Below, piece after piece: positions 1 to 5,052 of a stretch of DNA of 5,052 nt. The DNA lies in assembly GCA_947464365.1 (NCBI GenBank), contig CANHWS010000253.1, positions 1 to 5,052 on the forward strand. The letters are read 5' to 3'. The position numbers and the translations under genes are program-made. Position 1 is the first letter of the stretch; the number at the start of each line of letters is the position of its first letter. The stretch is from Cytophagaceae bacterium (GTDB lineage: Bacteria > Bacteroidota > Bacteroidia > Cytophagales > Flexibacteraceae). The notes under the pieces were generated by a model that worked only from the letters and a program-made list of their open reading frames with translations, did no database searches and had not been told where the DNA came from.

Positions 1-447
1 GATTTGTTGCTCGCTAAAGTCCGATATCGTGATGATTCGTTGTGCTTTGTGGGCCGCTGCAGCCATCACCCAACGGGCATAGAGCTTTTGGGGCAACGTT
101 AGCGTATCGTAAAAAGCTCTGTGGAAACAGTCGTTGATGTTGACAACATACCGACAGCGAGCATCAATGGCAATCGGAACGTTATAGTGCGGAAACCAAG
201 TTAGGGCAGCCGACTTTGGGATTTTAGCGCCTAGCAGCAACTGTTCCTTAACAGAGTAAATCGGTGTGTTGACGACGGTGTGGGGTAGGTCATGCGCCCA
301 CTGATTGGGCTCAAACGAGTCTTGATTGACCAATAGGTGCCATTGATACCGATCCAGGATGTGGGGTATGACGTTTTTGATGATCATGCCGATCCCGGAG
401 GACTCGAGCATACGGGCATCAACGCATAGGATGGGTTTGGCTGGCAC
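1..447 (-). CDS. GT4-like glycosyltransferase, amino-terminal part (partial at window edge)
   Basis: This is the first 149 codons of a probable GT-B fold glycosyltransferase of family GT4 type, which would transfer a sugar from an activated donor to a glycan or lipid acceptor at the inner face of the membrane. The read starts with a beta strand and glycine loop typical of the acceptor domain: ILCVDARML at about 6-14, then SSGIG at 16-20. FPHYNVP lies near residue 87, VVNINDCFH near 105, and KLYARWVM followed by a helix and RIITISDFS near 125-145. The last two blocks resemble the family pattern of an arginine/alanine-rich helix leading into an 'IITVSxFS' strand. The donor-binding carboxy-terminal domain, with its usual E-x7-E motif, lies outside the window. 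GTG at 447 is the only plausible start near the expected amino-terminus; no ATG or ribosome-binding sequence precedes it. The frame is open back to the pheS stop, 21 codons upstream. Donor and acceptor cannot be told from this half. Confidence 0.82.
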   Translation of the reverse strand, partial: MPAKPILCVDARMLESSGIGMIIKNVIPHILDRYQWHLLVNQDSFEPNQWAHDLPHTVVNTPIYSVKEQLLLGAKIPKSAALTWFPHYNVPIAIDARCRYVVNINDCFHRAFYDTLTLPQKLYARWVMAAAAHKAQRIITISDFSEQQI

Positions 448-494
448 TAGTGAGGCAATAAGGTGGAAAAATAGTTGGCCAAGTGGTTTGGGGT

Positions 495-511
495 AGACCC
501 AATGTGGGTCT
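495..511 (-). repeat. Perfect 7-base inverted repeat directly after the pheS stop
   Basis: The arms are AGACCCA and TGGGTCT on the minus strand with a three-base CAT loop. The first arm begins with the last base of the pheS TAA codon. There is no following T tract, so it is not a normal intrinsic terminator; it may protect or process the 3' end of the pheS message or act on translation of the next gene. The function is inference; the repeat itself is seen directly. Confidence 0.5.
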
Positions 512-1533
512 TAGCCCAGAGCTGCAAATTGGCGCAAGAACCGTGTGTCGTTCTCGGTGAATAAGCGCAAATCCCTGACCCCGTACTTAAGCATCGCCAT
601 CCGTTCGATCCCCATACCGAATGCATATCCTGTATAGACCTCTGGGTCAATCCCAACGCTAGACAATACATTAGGGTCTACCATGCCGCTGCCACCAATC
701 TCGACCCAACCAGTATGTTTGCAGATGTTGCAACCTTCGCCATGGCAGATCTGGCAGCTGATGTCGATCTCGGCGCTTGGCTCTGTGAATGGGAAGAAGC
801 TTGGGCGGAACCTGATTTTAGTTTCGGGTGTGAAAAGTTCCCGTACGAAATAATAGAGGGTGTCCTTGAGGTCGGCAAAGCTTACACCCTCGTTAATATA
901 TAGCCCTTCTACTTGGTGGAACAAACAATGCGCACGTGCCGAGATGGCCTCGTTCCTGTAAACCCGACCAGGGGACAGGGTACGGATCGGGGGCTTTTGG
1001 TTCTGCATCACCCTAGCTTGTACTGAGCTGGTATGCGTCCGGAGCAGCATGTCGGGGTTGCGAGCCACGAAGAATGTGTCCTGCATCTCCCGAGCAGGGT
1101 GGTTGTCTGGGAAGTTAAGGGCACCAAAGTTGTGCCAATCATCCTCAATTTCAGGGCCTTCGGAAAGGTTGAACCCAATATTGCTAAAGATCCTGATGAT
1201 CTCTTGCCGCACAATGGTCAGCGGGTGTTGACTTCCGACACGGCCAATGATATCTGGTAGGCTGAGGTCTTGAGGGACATCTCCAGCTGGCAATTGGTCC
1301 TCCAATGCCGTTTGTGCTACCTTCCAACGGTCAGTTGCTAGGTCCTTTAGCTCGTTCAGTAGGGCACCGATGGCCTTGCGATCTTCGGCAGGCACCTGTT
1401 TGAAGTCCGCAAATAGGGCATTGACTTTGCCTTGTTTAGCCACATAGCTTAGCCGGAACTGCTCAACGGACGCAAGGTCTGTTAAGGTTGCGGCTTCTAT
1501 TTCCTGCCTCAGGGCCTGGATGGATTCTTTCAT
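511..1533 (-). CDS. pheS: Phenylalanine--tRNA ligase alpha subunit
   Basis: PheS is the catalytic chain of the cytoplasmic alpha2-beta2 phenylalanyl-tRNA synthetase, which charges tRNA-Phe with phenylalanine using ATP. At 340 residues it has the usual bacterial length. Residues 1-85 form the expected tRNA-binding coiled-coil arm (MKESIQALRQEIEA...). The class II core follows: QHPLT at 102-106, FGFNLSEGPEIE-like segment ending at 130, THTSS at 166-170 by the phenylalanine site, GRVYRNEAIS at 189-198 with FHQVEG at 205-210 (motif 2), FFPFTEPSAE at 246-255, and GYAFGMGIERMAML at 302-315 (motif 3). Between them, C260, C263, C268 and C271 form CxxC-x4-CxxC, an insertion I recall from Bacteroidota PheS and absent from the Thermus enzyme. 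ATG at 1533 follows an in-frame TAG and gives the standard amino-terminus. No Shine-Dalgarno is visible, only GAA before the ATG. The partner pheT is not in the window, so pheS and pheT are apparently not adjacent here. Confidence 0.98.
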   Translation of the reverse strand: MKESIQALRQEIEAATLTDLASVEQFRLSYVAKQGKVNALFADFKQVPAEDRKAIGALLNELKDLATDRWKVAQTALEDQLPAGDVPQDLSLPDIIGRVGSQHPLTIVRQEIIRIFSNIGFNLSEGPEIEDDWHNFGALNFPDNHPAREMQDTFFVARNPDMLLRTHTSSVQARVMQNQKPPIRTLSPGRVYRNEAISARAHCLFHQVEGLYINEGVSFADLKDTLYYFVRELFTPETKIRFRPSFFPFTEPSAEIDISCQICHGEGCNICKHTGWVEIGGSGMVDPNVLSSVGIDPEVYTGYAFGMGIERMAMLKYGVRDLRLFTENDTRFLRQFAALG

Positions 1534-1554
1534 TTCAATGGTTGGGCAATCGTG

Positions 1555-1570
1555 TTGCTATGGCTAGCAA
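1555..1570 (-). repeat. Short stem-loop in the pheS leader
   Basis: On the minus strand TTGCTA and TAGCAA form a perfect six-base stem around a four-base GCCA loop, 21 bases before the pheS start codon. It would sit in the 5' leader of any transcript entering pheS. There is no T tract and no phenylalanine-rich leader peptide, so classical attenuation is not indicated. Its spacing matches the repeats before two neighbouring genes. Confidence 0.45.
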
Positions 1571-1598
1571 TGGGTTAGACATCACAAGGCAACATGAG

Positions 1599-1631
1599 CC
1601 AAGTTCAGACCAATTGGATTTGGGTACTTGG
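1599..1631 (-). repeat. Nested inverted repeat between oxidoreductase gene and pheS
   Basis: Outer arms CCAAGT and ACTTGG (minus strand) enclose the eight-base palindrome CCAATTGG at 1610-1617, about 65-98 bases before pheS and just past the oxidoreductase stop. It could be a weak stem at the 3' end of the oxidoreductase message or a protein-binding site. No T tract follows, so I do not call it a terminator. The 21-base loop makes chance occurrence quite possible. Confidence 0.25.
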
Positions 1632-1645
1632 GGTCGGGTAGAGAC

Positions 1646-2704
1646 CTATTGTTTAGGTTGCTTGGCTGTTTTGCCAAAATGGCCTTTCTTCTGGTCATAG
1701 ATCTTCTCGATAATCTCTACAACCTTGAGGCCCTCGAGCGCATTGGTTGTCGTGATGGTACGGCCCTTGAGGGTATCAACCACGTTCTCGATAACGTAAT
1801 GGTGGTTGGCAGCGCTACCTTTATAATGACCATAGTCGTTAGCTGGGTTGCTTTCGGGCAGGTCTGGCATCGTGTAGTCCTTGATGTTGCAGACCTCGAC
1901 GTTGTTCATATACTGCCCGCCGACCTTAATACTGCCATGCTCGGCAATGATCGTGATACTGCTTTCGAGGTTGGTGTCATAGACACTAGTACTAAAGTTG
2001 AGGCATCCGCTGCCACCTTTTACAAAATCAAAGGTCACAAAGCCGCTGTCCTCGAAGTCGGTATTGTGGCTGTGGTTGAAGTCAAAGAAACGTGCCTGAA
2101 CATTGCGCACATCCCCAAATAGCCAGAACATAATGTCCACAAAGTGGCTAAACTGAGTGAACAATGTGCCACCATCTGTGATTGCGTCACCCTTCCAGCC
2201 ACCTGCTTTGTAATATCGGTCATCCCGATTCCAATAGCAGTTAACCTGCACCATATATATCTGGCCTAGCTTGCCACTGCTGACAATCTCCTTGAGCCAA
2301 ACGGAAGGCGGGGAGTAGCGGTTCTGCATCACGCAGAATACTAGCTTTTGGGCCTGTAGTGCTTTGAACAGTACCTCTTCGCCTTCTGCCTTGCTCATGG
2401 CCATAGGCTTCTCCACCACAACATGGTGGCCAGCATCTAGGGCTTTAAGCGCATAAGGGGCGTGTAGGTTGTTGGGTGTGCAGATGTTGATGACGTCCGT
2501 CTCGATGCCACTATCCAGCAATTGTTGGATGTCCGTAAAGAATGGCACGCCATAAGTAGCCTTGAGGTCGTCCTCTAGGGCAGGGTTGCTATCCACCATT
2601 GCTACTAGTTCGCTTTCGTCATTCCGGGCGATCATGGTGGCGTGGCGTTTGCCGATGTGGCCGCTGCCTACGATTGCAAACTTGATTTTTTTCTGTTGAT
2701 CCAT
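1646..2704 (-). CDS. Gfo/Idh/MocA-family oxidoreductase, WlbA/WbpB-like
   Basis: This is an NAD(P)-dependent sugar oxidoreductase, 352 residues, the usual length. The amino-terminal Rossmann domain opens with FAIVGSGHIGKRH (glycines 13, 15 and 18), followed by the acidic end of strand two near VDSNP at 37-41 and the NICTPNNLHAPYA block at 73-85. The family EKP motif is at 98-100, with K99 the expected catalytic lysine. The carboxy-terminal domain has NRYSPP at 128-133, WNRDDRYYKAGGWKG at 158-172, and DGGTLFTQFSHFVD at 177-190. The tryptophan and GGWKG pattern, and T183-Q184 where most family members have Asp, resemble WlbA/WbpB, which oxidise C3 of UDP-N-acetylglucosaminuronate in surface-glycan synthesis; H187 is kept. 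That substrate is inference: no partner aminotransferase or acetyltransferase is visible. The glycosyltransferase downstream of pheS fits a glycan role. ATG at 2704 is the first start after an in-frame TGA 15 bases upstream. The tail (GHFGKTAKQPKQ) is basic and probably disordered. Confidence 0.93.
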   Translation of the reverse strand: MDQQKKIKFAIVGSGHIGKRHATMIARNDESELVAMVDSNPALEDDLKATYGVPFFTDIQQLLDSGIETDVINICTPNNLHAPYALKALDAGHHVVVEKPMAMSKAEGEEVLFKALQAQKLVFCVMQNRYSPPSVWLKEIVSSGKLGQIYMVQVNCYWNRDDRYYKAGGWKGDAITDGGTLFTQFSHFVDIMFWLFGDVRNVQARFFDFNHSHNTDFEDSGFVTFDFVKGGSGCLNFSTSVYDTNLESSITIIAEHGSIKVGGQYMNNVEVCNIKDYTMPDLPESNPANDYGHYKGSAANHHYVIENVVDTLKGRTITTTNALEGLKVVEIIEKIYDQKKGHFGKTAKQPKQ

Positions 2705-2724
2705 TCTTGAGTGGCGATCATGGG

Positions 2725-2738
2725 CTGCACAAGTGCAG
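2725..2738 (-). repeat. Inverted repeat 20 bases before the oxidoreductase start
   Basis: CTGCAC and GTGCAG flank a two-base spacer. As RNA it would fold as a five-base stem with a four-base loop; as DNA it looks like a compact operator half-site pair. A second small repeat, GCGC-4-GCGC, lies at 2741-2752 just upstream. Both would fall in the 5' leader if transcription starts at the candidate promoter. Function is unknown. Confidence 0.4.
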
Positions 2739-2784
2739 GAGCGCTATTGCGCATGACCTATATTATCGTCATTTGGTTGTAATG

Positions 2785-2800
2785 GGCCCCGATCGGGACC
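2785..2800 (-). promoter_or_regulatory. Palindrome at the predicted transcription start, possible operator
   Basis: The core CCCGATCGGG is a perfect ten-base DNA palindrome. On the transcript GGUCCC and GGGGCC pair over six positions, one of them a G-U wobble, with a GAUC loop. It lies 2-17 bases downstream of the -7-like box of the candidate promoter, so it spans the expected start site. This is where a repressor would block transcription or where a 5' cap hairpin would form. No T tract follows on either strand, arguing against a terminator. Confidence 0.35.
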
Positions 2801-2801
2801 G

Positions 2802-2834
2802 CAAATTAAGCATATAGCCCATACTTATTACAAA
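2802..2834 (-). promoter_or_regulatory. Candidate Bacteroidota-type promoter for the oxidoreductase gene
   Basis: On the minus strand TTTG (2834-2831) is followed after 21 bases by TTAATTTG (2809-2802). The known Bacteroidota primary-sigma pattern is TTTG near -33 and TAnnTTTG near -7, so this matches with one mismatch (T for A in the second position). Transcription would start near 2795-2798, giving a leader of roughly 90 bases before the ATG at 2704. It was the best match to this pattern found by eye on the minus strand of the window. Confidence 0.45.
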
Positions 2835-2942
2835 CGTGCCATGGTGCCACCAAGCTCTAGGCATTTTGCACCAGCTCAATTTGGAGCATAAAAGGGTAGG
2901 TGCTTGATCTGGCCTTGGCCTTACAAAGACTTTTTTTTCTGA

Positions 2943-3737
2943 TTAGGCCACCTTTTGTCCAACGACGATCATCCTGGGGCTGCTAGCAGGCATGAGCTCA
3001 TCGAGGTCGTATGTGCCCCAAATATGCAGAGGGCGGATGCCTACCTGTTGTAAGGCTGACCTAAACCAGTCCTCGGTCAGGATCTGTACTTGCTCGTCAA
3101 ACTGGTAGTCTTGGCCCTTGTCGCTGAACTTGATGTTTTTGTAAATGAAATCGTGGTCGTGCCATTTGCAGATGTCAAAGTCCACACCCTCTCGGCTGAT
3201 CATTTGGCGTATAGGTAAACGTGCAAGAATTGGGGCGGGGTTTAGGTAGTCTATCACCACCAATCCATCTGGTACTAAGGCCTCCGCAATGGCTGATAAG
3301 GTTGCCATGTTTTCGTCACGATGGCCAAAATACCCAAAGCTGGTGAATAGGTTCACGACCAAGCCAAAGGCATTAGTGGCAAAGGGTTCGCGCATATCAT
3401 GGACCCTAAATGTGAGGTTGGTGGCACCCTGTTCCGAGGCCATTTCGGTTGCTGCATGGATGCTTTCGGGTGATAAGTCCAGGCCAGTTACCGTGAAACC
3501 AAGGCGATTGAAGCTACGCGAATGTCGTCCCTTCCCACAGGCTAGATCTAGCACAGAAAGGTCCTTGTTGACCTTCAATGCAAGGACTAGATTGTCAATA
3601 AAAGTTTGAGCTTCTCCTTCGTTATGGTTCTGGTACAGCAGATGGTAGTATCCTGAGTTAAACCAAGTCGTAAACCAGTCAGGCCCAGGATAGATTGGTG
3701 GGCAAACTTGACTATTGCTAGTTTTGGATCCGGACAT
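2943..3737 (-). CDS. Class I SAM-dependent methyltransferase
   Basis: This is a soluble Rossmann-fold methyltransferase of 264 residues, substrate unknown. The SAM-binding motif I is VLDLACGKGRHS at 62-73, the acidic loop after strand two is GLDLSPESI at 85-93 (D87 would contact the SAM ribose), and HDMREPF at 113-119 and NLFTSFGYF at 129-137 correspond to the adenine contact and motif IV. VPDGLVVIDYLNP at 155-167 is the usual strand five region. Residues 21-50 (WFTTWFNSGYYHLLYQN then EAQTFIDNL) form an amino-terminal helical cap that I recall from a Bacteroidota methyltransferase group; here about 20 residues rich in Ser, Pro and Gly precede it. ATG at 3737 is the first start after an in-frame TAG 21 bases upstream. 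It lies 36 bases after cdsA, so the two are probably co-transcribed, but that does not show a lipid substrate. No transmembrane segment or signal peptide is present. Confidence 0.93.
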   Translation of the reverse strand: MSGSKTSNSQVCPPIYPGPDWFTTWFNSGYYHLLYQNHNEGEAQTFIDNLVLALKVNKDLSVLDLACGKGRHSRSFNRLGFTVTGLDLSPESIHAATEMASEQGATNLTFRVHDMREPFATNAFGLVVNLFTSFGYFGHRDENMATLSAIAEALVPDGLVVIDYLNPAPILARLPIRQMISREGVDFDICKWHDHDFIYKNIKFSDKGQDYQFDEQVQILTEDWFRSALQQVGIRPLHIWGTYDLDELMPASSPRMIVVGQKVA

Positions 3738-3758
3738 GGCGGTTTGGAGATGGAGGGC

Positions 3759-3777
3759 CTAAGTACCAAGGACTTAG
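3759..3777 (-). repeat. Inverted repeat overlapping the cdsA stop codon
   Basis: CTAAGT and ACTTAG (minus strand) pair perfectly over six bases, with CC and GG able to extend the stem inside. The repeat contains the cdsA TAA and ends 21 bases before the methyltransferase ATG. A ribosome finishing cdsA would melt it, so translational coupling is one possible role. No T tract follows, so it is not a terminator. Confidence 0.45.
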
Positions 3778-4598
3778 ATCCAGTGGAGGCTAAGCCAAAG
3801 TAAGATAAAAGTTGTCGCCACAGGGAAAACGAACAGTAGGCTATCAATGCGGTCAAGCATTCCACCATGGCCCGGCATAATGCCACCACTATCCTTGATG
3901 TTGAGGCTACGTTTGATCATGGACTCGACCAAGTCGCCAAAGGTTGCGACAGGCGATATGATCAAACCCATAATGATCCAGTCTGCCAATGTCAGCACGC
4001 CGATGAAATGGTGCATAAAAAAGGTTGCAACAAACACAAGAAAGGCCCCACCGATAAATCCCTCCCAGGTCTTTTTTGGTGATATCCGCTCAAATAACTT
4101 GTGTTTGCCGAGGTGTTTACCTGCAAAGTAGGCACCTATATCATTGCCCCAAACTAATAGGATGATCCCCATCAGGACCGATCGGGCGGCGTGGATTACG
4201 ATCCCGTGGGCCAAACAAAAAGGCAACACCACGTACACAATCCCGAGAAAGGTGAGCCCAATGGTCATCATGGGGCTTTTTTCTGTTTTGTCGAATAAGG
4301 TAACGACAAATATTACTAGTACCAACGGGAACCCTACCGAGAAGGTCAGCGGATGGATCTCTTCCTTAAGTACAAAGTAGGTAGCAAGGTTAAGTGCAAG
4401 TGCAAGCCCCATCCCTAACCAATAGGAGACTTTATGCCCTGCTTTTTGGCACAACTGGTAAAATTCGTTGAGGCCAAGGAGCGCAATCCCGATGTTAATC
4501 AGCATATAGCTCCAGTCCGAAAACAAGATGCCAGAGATAATCACTGCTGCACCTATGATGCCGCTGACGATCCGTTGCTGAAGATTACTGTTTGCCAT
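3774..4598 (-). CDS. cdsA: Phosphatidate cytidylyltransferase (CDP-diacylglycerol synthase)
   Basis: CdsA is an inner-membrane enzyme that joins phosphatidic acid and CTP to give CDP-diacylglycerol and pyrophosphate, the precursor of phosphatidylethanolamine (through phosphatidylserine) and the acidic phospholipids. The 274 residues are the normal length. About eight or nine hydrophobic segments are visible, roughly at 9-27, 30-48, 62-78, 84-101, 112-133, 138-158, 180-198, 205-222 and 253-272. The cytoplasmic catalytic region has WGNDIGAYFAGKHLGKHK at 150-167 and SPKKTWEGFIGG at 173-184. The family signature runs S226-x-x-K-R...K235-D236...P242-G-H-G-G-x-x-D249-R-x-D252, with the metal-binding aspartates present. 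ATG at 4598 follows an in-frame TAG and gives the usual short polar start before the first membrane helix; AGG directly abuts the ATG, too close to act as a ribosome-binding site. DUF2007 lies upstream and a methyltransferase downstream. The 171-base upstream gap may hold its own promoter, but no clear match was found. Confidence 0.98.
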   Translation of the reverse strand: MANSNLQQRIVSGIIGAAVIISGILFSDWSYMLINIGIALLGLNEFYQLCQKAGHKVSYWLGMGLALALNLATYFVLKEEIHPLTFSVGFPLVLVIFVVTLFDKTEKSPMMTIGLTFLGIVYVVLPFCLAHGIVIHAARSVLMGIILLVWGNDIGAYFAGKHLGKHKLFERISPKKTWEGFIGGAFLVFVATFFMHHFIGVLTLADWIIMGLIISPVATFGDLVESMIKRSLNIKDSGGIMPGHGGMLDRIDSLLFVFPVATTFILLWLSLHWI

Positions 4599-4769
4599 CC
4601 TGATGGGTTTGACGTCGTTGTCGGAGTTGGGTTTTAGGGCCTAGGCTTCAATGCCGAGACTATGTGGGCAAAGTTGGCAAGGTTTCTTAATAATACCGTA
4701 ATGTAGGGCCCTGTTTTGGCATAAGGGTATTTGCTGTAATGCAACAAATGGCTGCCAAAGGGCCTTTAA

Positions 4770-4988
4770 TTAGCTTTTGTCCAGAATAGCCTCATTGATT
4801 GCTGCCTCGACGATGGCAGTTGCCTCCTTGAGTTTACAGGCAGGGACATGGGCCTCATAAAACCCAATGGGGTACATTGACTCTCGTTTGCTGACGATAA
4901 CGGCCTCTATCCCGTTGTTGACCAACAGATCGACCATCAATGCTGTGAGGTGTTGCTGTGGTGATGAGTAAACTCGGGTCCAGGTCAT
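4770..4988 (-). CDS. Small DUF2007-family protein (putative signal-transducing protein)
   Basis: The 72-residue product matches the layout of DUF2007 proteins: WTRVYSS at 3-9 forming the first strand, a helix ending in VDLLVNNGIEAVIV at 19-32, then a short loop (SKRESMYPIG) and the strand FYEAHVP near 43-49, closing with a helix (KLKEATAIVEAAINEAIL). The fold resembles a small PII/ACT-like alpha-beta unit; the Pfam label 'putative signal transducing protein' is a guess and no biochemical role is established to my knowledge. It has no signal peptide or membrane segment. I choose ATG at 4988 because W3-T-R-V-Y then sits at the expected amino-terminus; a TTG at 5006 would add six residues (MLLPQT), and the frame stays open to the window edge. 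The ATG overlaps a TGA (ATGA) closing another open frame from upstream. A small DUF2007 gene near cdsA is a neighbourhood I recall from Bacteroidota. Confidence 0.8.
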   Translation of the reverse strand: MTWTRVYSSPQQHLTALMVDLLVNNGIEAVIVSKRESMYPIGFYEAHVPACKLKEATAIVEAAINEAILDKS

Positions 4989-5040
4989 GGTTTGGGGGAG
5001 CAACAATTTGAGTTTATGGGTTCCATTTTTGACCTGTGCT

Positions 5041-5052
5041 TGGTCTGGACCA
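5041..5052. repeat. Short inverted repeat at the right edge
   Basis: TGGTC and GACCA flank a two-base spacer, and the repeat ends exactly at the window edge, so it may extend further. The reading frames here are all open, and it could lie inside the end of an upstream gene. Little more can be said. Confidence 0.2.

Larger units (their letters stand above)
2705..2942. other. Non-coding gap between methyltransferase and oxidoreductase genes
   Basis: These 238 bases hold no credible gene; the longest ATG-started minus-strand frame I read is 17 codons. The gap carries a candidate promoter, a palindrome at the predicted start site, and two small inverted repeats near the oxidoreductase start (all listed separately). 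A run of eight T (2931-2938, A on the transcript) lies four bases past the methyltransferase stop. No convincing intrinsic terminator was found. The gap is the longest in the window and is the most likely boundary between transcription units. Confidence 0.6.

Noticed and set aside
1534..1645. Phenylalanine attenuator or T-box upstream of pheS
   Set aside because: The only small ATG frame read here encodes six residues with no Phe, there is no terminator hairpin with a T tract, and no T-box consensus is visible.
1628..2122. 164-codon open frame on the plus strand
   Set aside because: It lies entirely antisense to the well-supported oxidoreductase, has no recognisable domain, and is a product of that gene's codon pattern.
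2931..2938. Run of eight T as a terminator for plus-strand transcription or for the methyltransferase
   Set aside because: No plus-strand gene ends here, the preceding GGCC-TT-GGCC cannot form a proper stem next to it, and on the minus-strand transcript the run is A, not U.
2705..2942. Small peptide genes of 10 and 17 codons in the gap
   Set aside because: Too short, no recognisable pattern, and one overlaps the candidate promoter and palindrome, which explains the region better.
3289..3609. 106-codon plus-strand open frame
   Set aside because: It is antisense to the SAM-binding region of the methyltransferase and shows no family features.
1..5052. CRISPR array, toxin-antitoxin pair, insertion sequence, tRNA, or phage defence system
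   Set aside because: No spaced direct repeats, transposase motifs, terminal repeats, cloverleaf or defence-type domains were found on either strand; the gene content is explained by housekeeping and glycan functions.

Overview
The window looks like chromosomal DNA of a member of the Bacteroidota. The evidence is protein-level: PheS carries a four-cysteine insertion, the small DUF2007 protein sits next to cdsA, and the methyltransferase has a YYHLLYxN...EAQxFIDNL amino-terminus of the type I associate with that phylum. None of the start codons has a clear Shine-Dalgarno sequence, and the best promoter match has the Bacteroidota form (TTTG, then a TAnnTTTG-like box). I cannot place it below phylum level.

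All six supported genes lie on the minus strand, so transcription runs from high to low coordinates. In that order they are a DUF2007 small protein (4988-4770), cdsA for CDP-diacylglycerol synthase (4598-3774), a class I SAM-dependent methyltransferase (3737-2943), a 238-base non-coding gap with a candidate promoter, a Gfo/Idh/MocA oxidoreductase of WlbA/WbpB type (2704-1646), pheS for the phenylalanyl-tRNA synthetase alpha chain (1533-511), and the amino-terminal 149 codons of a GT4-like glycosyltransferase that runs off the left edge (447-1). No plus-strand gene, tRNA, rRNA, mobile element or CRISPR array is visible.

Functionally this is mostly housekeeping with a cell-envelope flavour. CdsA supplies CDP-diacylglycerol for phospholipids, while the oxidoreductase and glycosyltransferase would fit nucleotide-sugar modification and surface-glycan assembly, with pheS lying between them. 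cdsA and the methyltransferase are 36 bases apart and probably co-transcribed. The 238-base gap after the methyltransferase probably starts a second transcription unit at the oxidoreductase.

No undescribed system stands out. The most interesting non-coding pattern is a set of short inverted repeats ending 20-21 bases before three of the start codons (oxidoreductase, pheS, methyltransferase). There is also a palindrome at the predicted transcription start of the oxidoreductase gene, and an unbroken in-frame spacer between the pheS stop and the glycosyltransferase.
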